A stretch of 64,000 nucleotides of DNA from Rhexocercosporidium sp. MPI-PUGE-AT-0058. Lineage: Eukaryota; Ascomycota; Leotiomycetes; Helotiales. Positions 1 to 12,010 of the stretch are shown here, piece by piece (position 1 is the stretch's first letter; each line of letters starts with the position of its first letter). The translations under genes and the position numbers were made by a program. The stretch covers positions 62,001 through 126,000 of the forward strand of contig JAGTJL010000002.1 of the NCBI GenBank assembly GCA_020746875.1, given 5' to 3'. The notes under the pieces are model-generated. The model worked only from the letters and a program-made list of their open reading frames with translations, searched no databases and was not told the origin of the DNA.

Positions 1-999
1 AGGTTTTTACCTTATTCCTCTTAGCTTTTTTAGGTTAAAGATACGTTATAAACATTACTATTGTTAATATTAAGAAAATCTTCGTCATAAACACCTTTAG
101 TTAGTGATTCGCCGAAGGGGCTCTAGAAGTTTTCTTATTTTTAAGTAATAACCCCGGAATATAAAATATTAAAGGGTTTAATTAATCCTTTATAATACGT
201 AGGCGCTTTTTAACTTCTCTAGTAAAGCTTAAGGGACGAGTCGGCGAGACGCTAGCGGTAGGTCGTATAAAGACATTTGTTTTAAGAAAATTGTCGAGTA
301 CCGCAAGCTTAACTTACTTCCGGCGGTAGTTATTTATATTTATAAAGGCGTCCTTTTATTTCGTATTAAATTAATAAAATTTAACGATTAATTAATTAAA
401 ACGGTTTATATTAACGAAGACTTGCTAATTAAAGTACGGCTATATAGGCATGTTTAACGGCCATTTTAGCCGGTTGCGGTCTTTTATATATAATTATTTT
501 AAGTCATAATATTCGAAGAACTTCTAATTAATTAAGACGTTAGTGTTTCTTAAGTCAATTATTAAAAAAAAGAAGTTAATTCGTCGGCGGTCGATAATTA
601 AAGTAAATAAGACAGCCGTATTAATTAACTTGCCTTTCTTATTATTATAACTAATTAGGACGATTAATTAAAAGAATATTATAAAAGAAATATTAAATTA
701 CTTAACGAGTCAGTATACGAGGGAGGTTTTAATTATATTAAAAATATTTACTTTATTATTAATATATATAAGTGTTTTAATAAAAAATCTATTCCTTTTT
801 AATTTAATATTAATTAAGAATTATCGTCTTTTAATAAAAGCACGGAAATTAAATGCTAAGTCCTTTTATAAATTGTGGCTTACGCCGAGGTATAAATCTT
901 TATTACGGCTTAAGAGTTTTTTAATAGCTCGTTAGTCTTTAAGTCTTCGCCGACAATTAATTAAGAAATCGACTTATTAAAAGCCTAGTTTCTGCGGCG
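1..999 (-). pseudogene. GypC protease and start of pol, truncated by window
   Basis: Downstream of the Gag knuckle, the minus strand encodes a retropepsin-like domain (about 800 down to 450) with the flap and C-terminal pattern FLIIDLRNTNVLIN, where gypsy proteases read I-D-L-G-x-x-D-V-I-L-G. It is followed by an Arg/Pro-rich linker running to the window edge. The catalytic D-S/T-G was not identified with certainty, probably because RIP altered it. The reverse transcriptase lies outside the window. Non-functional because of many stops. Confidence 0.55.
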
Positions 1000-2290
1000 C
1001 TTAAGATAGTCGCTAGCCTAATGGCCAGTCTTATTATAATAAAGGCAGGTATTAAAGGAGACGTCTTTAAGTATTAAAAGAAATATAGGGGACTTAAGTC
1101 GGCGTAAGACAGGCGAAGGAGAGGGCGTACGCTAGCGGATATCCGACGACTATCTTAAGGTTAAAGGTTTTTATACGCTAATAACCGGTAAAAGAGAAGT
1201 TATACGCTAGTTTTCTTTTTTTAAAATATTACGTGAGTTGTTAGTATTTATATTATAAAAAGAGACTCGAAGGGGCTCGCGAGTAGCGGCAATAACACGT
1301 CTATAAGCTCGTCTAATAGTAATATTTTTTAACTTATAATTTAATATAATTAAGAACTCGTTAAAAGCCGTATAATTTCCGGCGAGTTTATACTTTTTAA
1401 TGCGGATATCGTATTTAAGTTTATTTAAGACTTTTTCGTATATATTATTGAATTAGCGGTTGAGTGAAATCTTTTCGGTAATTACTTATATTATAAACTT
1501 TATATAGAACTCGTTATATATTATATTACTTATATATAACTGACTATATTTAAGCTTAATTACTTATATTTAATTATAGTCGAAGAAGCGCTAGTCTAAA
1601 GCCTTTAATACGTCGGCGGTTTTATTAAAGTCTTCGGCGAAATCGGGGTCCATTCGCTAAAAAATAATAGTCTTAGCCTCTTTTATTATATATTTAAAAT
1701 AGGTATAGACCTGCGATTTGTTAATAAAGAAGTTGCCTAAGTACTTTTAAATAAAGAGTTTTATATTTATCTTTTAAATATCGTATTCGATTTCGCCCTT
1801 ATAATTATTAAAAGGAATATAAAAATATTTAACCTTATTAAGCTCGACGGCAGGAATAATAGGGTTTAACTTAAGGAGGTAATAGCCGGTGGTTAATTAA
1901 AAGTCCGTCGTAAGAACACGCATTAATTAATCGTAAAAAGAGGAAGGAGTACGAGTCTTTTAACGGGAGTTATTAATAATATATTAGTCGAGGGCTTACT
2001 TAATAGCGGCAGCGACAGTAAAGCTAACGGAGATCTCGATTAATTAATTTATCTTTACTTATTAAGCGAGGGTAAGGCCTTTTATAATAATAATAAGCTT
2101 TAGTAAGACGTCGAAGAAGTTTTAAGGTTTATTTTTTAAGTCGGAATCGAGTTCTTTAAAGTTATCGAATTCTTTTATAAAAGTCTCGACTAAAGGAATA
2201 AAAGTATTAGTAAAACTTAGCCGTAAGGAGGCGCTTCTTTTTCTAAAGTTTTATCGACGGGGGGAAGAAGTCGGAAGTAATAATAATATA
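1000..2290 (-). pseudogene. GypC gag remnant with CCHC zinc knuckle
   Basis: Gag forms the retroelement particle and binds its RNA. The minus-strand translation gives a capsid-like helical region (about 2250 down to 1300), a Ser/Pro-rich linker, and a zinc knuckle near 1021-1047 reading C-L-Y-Y-N-K-T-G-H. The second Tyr stands where Cys is expected and the final Cys has also become Tyr, both explained by TGY to TAY RIP changes. Several in-frame TAA/TAG codons sit at Gln or Trp positions. Capsid motifs of the type IRIKKYKLAGNYTAF resemble Gag of fungal gypsy elements. The start codon could not be placed. Non-functional. Confidence 0.65.
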
Positions 2291-2579
2291 AAATAAAAAA
2301 GTGTTTAAAATTATTAATTAATTTATTAATTAATTATAAGTCGAAGTCGAAGTTCGAAGTCGAATAGCGCGCGTTAAGTTATATAAAATAAGTTAACGGT
2401 AGAAGGGTTTTTAGCTTTTTTAAGACAATTTATTATTAAGGCAGAAAGGTATTTATTTATTAAATAAGTTAAAGTATTAAGATTTGTCGTTAACTTATTA
2501 TAAAGGTAAAGAGACGCGACGCGCAAGACTTAATAAAATATAACGCTTTATAGCGAAGGGGTTATAAGTCTTTTCTTAT

Positions 2580-2860
2580 TATAGTGGGGTTGACTTTAGA
2601 GGCCCATTTGTTACGTAATTGAGCTATATTTTATTATATTTAAAATAGCCTTTAAGGCAATATCTTTTAATAATAATAACGATTTTTATTACTATAACTT
2701 TTTCTTTTTATTTAAATTATACCTTTTTCTTCCTTTAATAAATTATACTTTTTAAATATATAATATTTTTAATATTTATTAAATAAGTATTTCTTACGTT
2801 TACTTTCTAGCACTTACTTTATTACCTTTTTATTATATACTTAATGTTTTCTTTTTTATA
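2580..2860 (+). repeat. GypA copy 1 5' LTR (281 bp)
   Basis: The LTR is homologous to 14814-15094 and 36313-36593, all exactly 281 bp. It begins TATAGTGGGG, where the less damaged copy reads TGTGGTGGGG, and ends TTTTATA, where the 3' copy reads CTCTACA. The TG to TA and CA to TA changes at the ends are RIP changes. Confidence 0.93.
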
Positions 2861-3869
2861 TATTTTAATAATTAACGTAAAAAGTAAATAAAAAAGCTAA
2901 AGTAAAGTACGTAGAAAAGCTTAAAGGCCCCTTATATTAATTATAAAGACTAAAACCAATAAGTACTTAAATTAATATAAACTTATTCACTTACAGATTT
3001 CTTAACCCTTAAAGCAAAACTAAATACGGCACCTCGACAGTCTCTTATAATTTAATAAAAAGCATAAGAAGTTTAAAGAAAACCACTTACTTTTAATATA
3101 AAAGTACTTAAACTATTAAAAAAGCCAGCTTTAACACGTGGAGCATTAATACTAGAAAAGTCGGACCGAAAATAGCCGGATTACGCTATTAAAAACGCCT
3201 TAATTAATATTAAAATATATTTAATACTTTAAAAAACGAGAAGTAAACTATTTAAAATAAATTCAGTAAATTTTAAACGCTAATCGCACTTTTAATAGGC
3301 GTATTTATTACTCTTTTTCTTTTCTTTTTCCGTTAGGGGCCTACTTTAGGCTAACGAGACAGAGTTTAATAAAAAAGTATATAAAGTTTTATTTTATGCC
3401 TTTTTAATTAATTTCGATCTTAAGTTATTTTACGTCGAAATTGACTTTAATAATAATAAAGCTTTAGTATTTAACGAGATTTATTTACTTTACTTAAGTT
3501 TATACGTTTGTTTATTATAAAGACAAAAGGCCTAGACTTCGGCGTCTTTTAAGCTTTATTACCCCGAGAGGAGCCTAAAGTTATAAACTCTTTAATTTAA
3601 TATTTTACTTATATATTTCCTTTGTTTTCTCGAGCTTATATGTTTTTCCTTTTTTAATATAATATATTATATTTTTTACTTTTTTATTAATAATATTAAG
3701 CGTATTTACTTTTTAATAAATTATTAATTTTATTAAGAAAAATTAATTATATTTAAAAACGATATTAAAAACAACGCTTTTAGCGGTAACTTAAAGGATA
3801 AAGAGCTTAAACGACTTATTAATAACTTCTCTATAACTTAAAAAAGCTTTACGACCTCGATTATAAATT

Positions 3870-5760
3870 ATTTTATTATTAAGACTGGCTTTACAGGCTT
3901 TACAAACTCTTTTACTTTTATGCCTATTAAACCTTTAATAAAGTTTAATATCGTTAAAATTACTAACTCTACTTTATTATAACTATTAAGAATACTTATA
4001 AATAATATTTTAATTATTAATAAGAAAAAAAAGAGAAATAAAGGCGGCGGTAATAACTTATAATAAGACATATTTAATTATAATTAAAGCAGTAGCTATT
4101 TAAAAAGCTTTAATATAAGAGCTTAGGCCGCCCCTTAAGCTTTACCGGCTTATATAATACTTACTTAGCCTATATACTCTTAATCCATATTATATTCGCC
4201 TTCGAAGCAAGGGGGACTTAACCCCGTTAATATAAGCTATATAGCACCGCTTTAGGCTTAAGTTACTTTTGCTTAAGCTTTTTAATTAATACGACTTGCG
4301 CTAGGATAATATAAACTTATTAAAACCTTTATATTATATAAAATAAACGAGGCTTTAAATAGTTATTATTATAAACTTACTTTTAATAATATAGCGTTTT
4401 AATAGCTTATGTCTTAGGCCGCACGACTTATTACGGACTTTATTAAAGGACTTCCTTATTTTGTAATAGTTTAAATTATATTAACCTTAAATACTTTTAG
4501 CTGTTTATATTTTGACAAGAATAATATTATTAAATTTTTTAAGATCTTAAAGTAGCTCTTTACGGCTCGAGGCATTATAAATAACGTTAAAAAGAAATAA
4601 TACGTCGTAAATTATTATACTATTAAAGTAAGCTAAAACATCGAGTAGCTCCCCGACTTCTTTAATAATATTTATTAAGAATTAATTAAAAAAGTTATAA
4701 AAAAATATTAAACGTTCGACCTTAAGTAATATTATTATACTTTTTAAAACCTAAAAAAGATATTTAATAACTTTAAATATATTATAAAAAATGCTTTTAA
4801 ATCTTAATTTTAATAATTTCTTTAAGCTTTTAAAAAAGTTAATCAAGCCTATATATAAAAGAAAATTATTATAAAATAATAAATAATTATAAAGTTTTTA
4901 ACGGCTTTACTTAAATACTTAAGGCAAAAGGCCGGAACTTTTATAAAAGATAATAATATTTTTAATATAGAAAATATACGATTTTTTAATAAAATATACG
5001 TTAAAATAAAAAGCTTACTTTAAGTTAAGCAGGAAATCGATATATTAATTAAAGAAAAAGTATTATTTATGTGAATTATTTAAGCCGACCGTCTTTAACT
5101 TAAGTTAAGTAATAATAAAACTCTCTTTTTAATAATATAATTCGAGGGGCTTAACTTTATAACTTGCCTTAAGCTTATAAAGTATAAGGACAATTCTTTA
5201 ACTTAAGAGATCGACGACGTCTTTAAAAAGGGTTTAATATTTCGTTTTAAATTAAATTAAAAAAGGCATATTCGAGAAGAAGTCATTTCTATTATTAAGA
5301 GGCTGACTCGTAATATTAATTAAATTATAAAACGAGATATTAATACGATTACGGAAGGACTAAATAACTTACGTATTTTATACGTTATTATAAAGAAAAA
5401 AAAGAATTTAAAGTTAATAGCCGAAGTCAAGGCTTTATTTACTTACGAATTAATTGTATACTTTAAAGAAGTTAAGATATTTTATTAAGATTTTAAAGTA
5501 AGCTTTAAATATAATGAACGTTTTAATATAAAGGACGATATAAGTATCGGATGCCTCTTTTGCTTTAATAAGCCGATTCTAAGTGTTAGACCTTAAGGAT
5601 TTCATAAGTATTAAAATTAATATTATAAGTTTAAAAAGTGGCTTAATTTAAGAATTATTTATAAAAATAAAAATAATTATATTTATATAAGTTTTTAAAA
5701 GGAAAAAATAAAAGCTTAAGTAATTTAATTTCCTCAGGACAAATTAAGAAAAGAAGTCCT
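3870..5760 (+). pseudogene. GypA copy 1 gag remnant
   Basis: The plus-strand translation shows a long capsid-type region (about 4080-5100), a basic helical stretch, and near 5549-5600 a short Cys motif reading C-L-F-C-F-N-K-P. This resembles the atypical C-x2-C nucleic-acid-binding motif at the end of Gag in large fungal gypsy elements. Dozens of TAA/TAG codons occupy probable Gln and Trp positions. The same frame appears in copy 2, split by CopE. The start codon was not determined. An open minus-strand frame at 3868-4071 is only an AT-rich shadow. Confidence 0.7.
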
Positions 5761-8700
5761 TATTTTATAAATAATTAATATAAAAAGAGACTTAAACTTA
5801 AGGCAAAAAGAAAAAATAGTTTAAAAAAAGCTTTAAGACGCTTAAAAAGCCCTTTTAATTTAATAAAATATTATATTAAAGTCAGCCTTAAAAGGACTAA
5901 TATTAAAAGTAAATTAAGAGTTCTAAGACTATTTAAACATCCTCGCTATTCGACTCTTTAATATAATAAGACTAGTTAACGTTTAAAACGTATTTATTAC
6001 TTTTAATTTAAAAGGAATAAATAATAGCTTCGAAATAATACTTATAAAAATAAAATAATAAAGTGCCGCTACTTTTAAAACAATAATAAAAATTAAATTA
6101 TATATAACTAAAACTTTACTTTAAAAACGTCTTAAGGCTTAAGCTAATTATAAAAAACTAAAAGTTTACGAAAAAGTTAAAAATGCCGTCAGATTTCAAA
6201 AGCTTATAAACGTAGATTCTTTAGCCGAAGTACTTAAAGTAAAACCTACTCAAATTATCGTAAAGGATAATATTAATAATATTATTTTTAAGAAATTAAA
6301 AGAAGTTATTCTAGCCGTAAGTCGAAAAAGACTAATTATTATTAAACCACCTTTTATAAGGACTATTTAAAAACGCGTTAAAAATAACTTACTTATTGCT
6401 GTTAAGGCGACTTTAAGCCGACCTCGCGTATATTAAGCGTTATAGCGGAATAATTACACATTAAATAATACGCTAAATAAGCTTCTTACTTAAAAAGAAC
6501 TCCTTAAAAACTTAACTTTAAGAGAAATCCTTATTTTAATCGACTTATTAAAAATAAGTCGACTAAAGACTATTAATTAAGAAATTTAAGACTAAATCAC
6601 TACTACTAGTATTAAGACTATAGAGTATATAGAAGCTCTTTAAGACTGCGATTAAAAAGGGAATAATATTATATTTTAACGCCTCTTATTACTTTAAGTT
6701 AATACTTCGAATTCCATATTAAGAGGACTACGAGCTTCGCGACAACTTAAACGCATTTTCCTTAAATAAGAATAACGAGTTATTACTTATCTTATTATAT
6801 CTTAAGTTAAACTTACGTATAAACTTTAAGTTTAATAAAAGAATAAAAATATTAAGTCTTTTTAATATAAAAAATGCTAATTAAATAATTAACTTTTTAA
6901 TTATTATTAAATTTAATTCCTTTCTTTAGCCTAATGCTTATAATTTTGACCGCTATTTTAATAGCGTTTTAAAAAGTAATAGTTTTAAAAGAGGAATTTA
7001 AAGTCGACTTATTATTAATTATTAAAGTTTATTTAATTAACACACCTTAAGGACCGAGTTATAAGTAATACTTTTTAACGCCGAAGTATATAATTATTAT
7101 ATTTAAGAGAACGAGACTTAATAATGTCCGAGTTACTTTTAATTCCGGCGTAAAAGTCAGTTATATATTTTATAATACTGTCGTTTAATTAAAAGTCCTT
7201 ATTATAAAAAGCGACTTTATGGCTTTAAAGAGTATTATAAGCGCAAAATCGCGATTTTTAAGATATATAAACAACGTCCCGGTTATAATAGGAAATTATA
7301 TTATTTTTATTAAGTTTTATATTATAAATATCCTAAGTATTAAAGTTATTCTTAAATTTTTATTCTTTTAAATTACGCGCGTTTTATTTAAATACTTATT
7401 TAATATAAAAGGCGGTTTAGTTTACGTTAACTTATAAAATAAAACTACGCGACTAGTTATTATTATTAAAGCAATTAAACTTATAAAGTACGCTAAAAGC
7501 ATTAAAGCTGCGAAGTCTAAGAGCCGAGCTAGTAAAATATTATTAAATCCGGAAATAAACTATTTAAAGTCCGAAACTAACTCGGGAAACGAATAATTAA
7601 TTATAATTAAAGCTTTATAGTTAATATCGTTAAATGCTTTTTAAAGAACACTTCCTTTAAGCTCGAGGACGAGCTTTTTTATAAAGAGAATAAAAAAACC
7701 TTTAATAATAAAAGCAATTCTTCTTTTAAAGACGTCTTATATATTTTTATTAAATATATAAAGCAAGAATTTATAATTTTAAAGACGGACTTTTATAATT
7801 ACCTCTTTTATAAAGACTTTATTAAAGCTCCTTTTAATAAAGAACGTGTATTTAATATTATATTAATTAAGAAAATCGAGCCTATCTTTTAATTTATTAT
7901 AAACTATAATACTTTATTAATAACGTCTTTATTTAAAAAACGTAAACAAGTCTCGTAAGTTTATATTATATATAAGTCAAAAAACAAAAAGATTAAACGT
8001 ATAAATTAAATAAATAAAATAAAAAATGCGCTTAAAGGCCGTAAAAACTAATACAAGGCCTTTAAAGAAAGGGACTTTTATTAAAAATAAGTTAAAAAGT
8101 ATTAAGACATCTTACTCCCTCGTTTTACCGGCTTTCCTCGCGGATTTAAGATTATAGAAAAACGACTTATTACTTTAAATATTAAAAATATATTATAATT
8201 AAAAGAAAAAGCCCTCTTTAACGAAATTATATTAAATCGAGAAGGTATTATTATATTTAATAAAATTAAGTGTGAGAAATTCCATAAGAATGTTTTATTA
8301 TTTATAATTATTAAAACGGTAAACCATAAAGCTTAATAAGCACTACACTTTTTATTCCTTAAAGCGTTAACTTTTAAAGTTAAGAAAATAATAAAAAACA
8401 AACTCAATCGTAGGGTTTTCGAACTCTTTAAGGAGTTATATTATAACGCTTAATTCTTAATTAAGAAAAAGGAATTAAGAAAGTATCGCTTAACTAACTC
8501 GGCAATTATACTTAACGTAATTACTTTAAGAGACGCTAACTTACCTCTTTTTATTAACGAATTTTTAAAAGAATTTATAAGGTGTTATATCGCGAGCTTA
8601 ATAGACTTATACTTAGGTTATAATTAATAAGTATTATATTAAAGCAGTCGAGATATAATAGCCTTCTTTATATTTAATATTAAATTAATCCGAAATATAA

Positions 8701-9961
8701 CGTTACCTTAAGGAGCTATAAACTTTATTACTTAATTTATAAAAACAATTAATAAAATATTAAAAGATATTATACTTTTTATTATAATGTCGTTTTTAGA
8801 TAACGTTGGCGTAAAAGGATTATATATAAACTATAATCAGAAGAAAGCACGGCTTAAAATTCGCTAGTTTGTCTTTAAGCACCTTTTTAACTTTAATAAG
8901 ACGCTAGAACGCCTTAAGCGCGCTAAAGCTATTATAGGCCTTAAATCGCAGTTCTATCGCAATAGTATGAATGTCGTTGACTATATATATAATTTATAAA
9001 AAAGAAAACCTTTAATTATATATTTAATTAAAATATAAAAATAAAAAGAATTAAAGAACGTTATAAAAGTTAAAGGATTTCTAAGTTTAATTATTTACTT
9101 CCGTATTTAAATTAAAGACTTTCGTTTATTAGTCGAGCCGTTATACGACTTTATTAAAAAAGGAATTAAATTTATATAAAACCCCGCAACTTATAATTAA
9201 ATAATAAAAACCCTTTAAGATATTTTATATTCTTTTTAATACTTTATAAGATTAACTACTTTAAGAGCGCTAACGAAATCGTCGTTTTTATAAACTTTAA
9301 TAAAGTTAAATAAAGTAGTTTTTTTAATTAACGTGATTTAAAAAACAATAAACTTAAACCAGCGAGGTATAAGAGCGGCTTTTAAACGAAAGCAAAACGA
9401 AATTACAACGCTATAAAAAAAGAATATAAAAGCATACTCTTAATCCTTAAAAAGCTTAAAATCTAGCTTATAAGAATTTATTTTATTATAAAGACTAACG
9501 TAAATACTTTTATTATTTAATTTAAAAGAGCTACTTACGACCACTTTAATGCGATACTTATTCGCTGGCTCGCCTAGATTAGGCTTTTCGACTTCGAAGT
9601 GCGCTATATTAAAGGTATTACGTATATAATAATAAATGCTCTCTTAAGGAGACCTAAATACCTTAAGGATATTAAAGAGAATACCGAAAATAATAATAAT
9701 AAGGATTAAATCTTAGCTAAGCTTAGTGCGGTTAGTACGGTTAGAATTTGCTTAGTAAAAGTAAAGAATATAAAAGACTTAATAAAAGAGCCAGAGACTT
9801 TCGATAACTTTAAGTTAACTTAAAGACGCGATATTTTTATTAATATAAAGCGAAAAGTTTAAGAATTACGAAATAAGTCGAACGATTAAGTAATACTTAG
9901 TGGCGACTTAAGTATAAATTAAGAGAGCGAAGTAGACTTATTAATATTTTTAAAATATTAT
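5761..9961 (+). pseudogene. GypA copy 1 pol remnant: protease, RT, RNase H
   Basis: Protease lies at about 7130-7480, beginning with N-S-G-V-K-V-S-Y where the catalytic D-S-G is expected. Reverse transcriptase runs about 8480-9010; its catalytic motif at about 8790-8815 reads F-L-D-N, where this family normally has F-L-D-D, so the second metal-binding Asp is lost. RNase H follows at about 9150-9640, ending in the preserved R-W-L-A-W-I-R-L-F-D-F-E-V-R segment. Integrase is absent because the element is broken at 9961. Stops at Trp and Gln positions make it inactive. The segment 9522-9711 is identical to copy 2. Confidence 0.85.
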
Positions 9962-10272
9962 TGTGAGAATAGGAGAGCCAATCAGAATGAGGAAGCGCAG
10001 TAGGTGAGGACACGTGATCAAAGAGAGAGAATTGCTTTGCTTGCTTACTTAAAGAGCTAGAAGAGCTCTTCGGTAGTTATATATAAAATAATAACTTTTC
10101 TAAAAGCTTTTACGACTACGTAACTAATTACGTAGCTTATACGAGCTACGTAATTAAATACAAGCGTAATTTCCCGGAATATAAAAGTAATTTCCAGGCC
10201 GCGTAAGCAGTAGAAACTCCTTCGGCTATTCTAGGGTAGAATCGGCACGAGTTACCGAAGTGAAATCTAACA
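9962..10272 (-). repeat. CopD-family solo LTR (311 bp), chimeric flanks
   Basis: This is a near-complete copy of the 312-bp LTR at 44409-44720 and 58212-58523, starting TGTGAGAATAGG and ending CTAACA. The first about 130 bp retain many TG/CA dinucleotides, so RIP has barely touched them, and they differ from the 44409 LTR at only about three positions. The flanks (attat left, gcacg right) do not match, so no target-site duplication is visible. The left flank is GypA and the right flank a truncated CopF LTR, which implies recombination or deletion rather than simple insertion. Confidence 0.9.
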
Positions 10273-10416
10273 GCACGGGCAGCTACTCCCTTAGTATTAC
10301 ACGTGACTTAATTAGGTTCTATTACTGTAAACCGCTTTCAGGAAAACAACTGGTTTCTCTTAATTAAGGAAGCTTTTAAAATAATAATTAATTACTTTAA
10401 TTTAATTATAATTACT
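10273..10416 (+). repeat. CopF-family LTR, left segment (inverted relative to 46398-54331)
   Basis: The reverse complement matches the CopF LTRs at 46398-46582 and 54147-54331. About 10 bp of the outer end are missing next to the CopD solo LTR. The copy is interrupted at 10416 by the chromovirus GypB copy 1 and resumes at 38713. The TTACT at 10412-10416 is one arm of the GypB target duplication. It contains an intact CACGTG at 10300-10305. Confidence 0.88.
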
Positions 10417-10899
10417 TATTACGAACGCCCCGCGTCCCGTGACACTAGACCCCGGGACAGCGTAATACTTAAGACTATAAGCTCAGGAAAGTAAGGGTTT
10501 TAGGAGAAGAATATTAAAAAAGTATTACTTTTAAAAGCATTTTTTTTAAAAGACTTTAATATTTAGGATTTTATAAGTTATATATTATATAAATATTATT
10601 ATTAGTAAACGACTAAAAGGTAAATAAGCCCTTAAATTACGCGATTCCCTCACGTAACGACCGCTAAGACTAATAAACCGCCAGAGGTTTAATAATCTTA
10701 GCGGTCTTAAAAGAAACGAAAATTTTATATAAGACTAAGCACGTCTATTATTAAATAAGAGCTTCGTGCTTAATTGAAAATAATATCTTAATTATATTAA
10801 TTATTATTTATTCTACTATATATAATATACTTACTTCTCGATTATTAAGATTAATATAACTTACTGTATTTACACCGAGTAAATACACGGACCGTAATA
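10417..10899 (+). repeat. GypB copy 1 5' LTR (483 bp)
   Basis: It is the same length as the 3' LTR at 38230-38712, with differences that are almost all transitions. The ends form the short inverted repeat typical of LTRs (TRTTACG...CGTAAYA). TTACT at 10412-10416 precedes it. Gag begins about 160 bp downstream. Confidence 0.93.
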
Positions 10900-11060
10900 C
10901 TTTAAGCACCTTTTCGTCAAAAGTACCGACTCACGTATATTATATTAACCCTTTTAATTAAAAGCCAAGTACTTAGCTTATAAGGCAGTGCTATCGGCAC
11001 TCTTTTATTATCCGCACCTATCCTTAAGAGGAAAAGTTATAAAAAGAGCGAGGATAAGAA

Positions 11061-12010
11061 AATGCCTAATATTTAAAATAACTTAACGCACGAACTTAAA
11101 GAAACCTTAAAAATTAAGCTCCTTAATACTTTTTAAAAGAACCGAAAGGACTTAAAGACTTTTATTCTTTAAATAAAACTTTATTAATATTTTAACGACG
11201 ATAAGTTCCTTACCGACAAGAGTTACGCCTTCTAAATAGTATTATACTTCAGAAGCGAAGCCATACAATGGATCGAGCCGTTCCTCAGGGACTACTTCGA
11301 ATACAAAGCTATTTATAAACCTATATTCGCTATATAAATTATATTTAAGACTTAAAAAAGATTTAAAAAAAAGATTCGACGAATATTTAGCGATATCGAC
11401 GAGGTTAAAACGGCAAAAACTTACTTATATAACTTAAAGTAAGTCAATAATATAATAGCTTACGCCACGGAATTCCAGAAGCACGTTAATAAGACTAGCT
11501 AAAACTCTTAATTACTTATTAATTATTATCGACAAAGGCTTAAAAATTATATTCAATTAAAACTCATTAAAATCAATCCCTAAGTAAAAGACATTCTTAC
11601 TTTTATTAAGTAAACCGTCTGAATTAATAAGCAACTGCACAAATTCAAATACGAATAATAAACGTACGTAAAAAAAAGCTAAAAGTAGTCTAGCCACTAA
11701 TAAAACGAAGGACGCCGACGATAAGATAACCTTAAAAATAATTAATAATTAGATATTATAAAGTGCGACGCCATTTATAAGAAAAAGAAAGGTAAAGTAC
11801 GGCAAAAAGGACTATCGAAGGAAGTCATAAATAAGCGGCGCGAAAAAAAGCTATATTACGAATATAGCCTTCCGGGGCATATAATAAGCTCGCACCGCAA
11901 AAAAAGTATTAAAAAAAACAATTTAACTTTATAAGACAAAGAGCGTACGACATTACCGGTATACCCTTTTCGCTCTCGCTAAAGGAAGTTTAAATTAGCG
12001 CTACCTATTA
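11061..12010 (+). pseudogene. GypB copy 1 gag remnant with CCHC-type knuckle
   Basis: Translation from the ATG at 11061 gives a Gag with the retrotransposon-gag signature R-S-E-A-I-Q-W-I-E-P near 11250-11290, a helical capsid segment, and a knuckle at 11851-11895 reading Y-Y-E-Y-S-L-P-G-H-I-I-S-S-H. Both Tyr residues at knuckle Cys positions fit TGY to TAY RIP. This is the first ORF after the 5' LTR, as expected. Several TAA/TAG codons interrupt it. The gag/pol boundary is uncertain. The minus-strand open frame at 11979-12212 is a shadow. Confidence 0.75.

Larger units (their letters stand above)
1..2579 (-). mobile_element. GypC: Ty3/gypsy retrotransposon, partial (left window edge)
   Basis: Read on the minus strand, this stretch gives a gypsy-type Gag, then a CCHC knuckle, then an aspartic-protease-like domain, in the usual Gag-to-Pol order, and the window ends before the reverse transcriptase. 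It differs from GypA and GypB. Its upstream side is interrupted at 2580 by the 5' LTR of GypA copy 1. No LTR of its own was recognised; 2290-2579 contains a short CGAAGT-rich repeat near 2338-2364 and otherwise nothing identifiable. Stops fall at probable Trp and Gln positions, as expected from RIP. Family assignment rests on recognised Gag and protease patterns, not on a search. Confidence 0.7.
2580..9961 (+). mobile_element. GypA copy 1: Ty3/gypsy retrotransposon, 3' end missing
   Basis: The element starts with a 281-bp LTR aligned base for base in length with the two LTRs of GypA copy 2. It then carries Gag, protease, reverse transcriptase and RNase H in plus orientation and stops abruptly at 9961, where a CopD LTR begins. 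Copy 2 shows that integrase, the post-pol region and the 3' LTR should follow, so about 5 kb is missing. The uninterrupted copy also shows the empty target of CopE at 5101-5110. The 2861-3870 leader is AT-rich and nothing was recognised in it. Confidence 0.92.

Noticed and set aside
3868..4071. Minus-strand open frame, hydrophobic
   Set aside because: It is antisense to GypA gag in AT-rich RIPped DNA; copy 2 does not preserve it as a frame and it has no motif.
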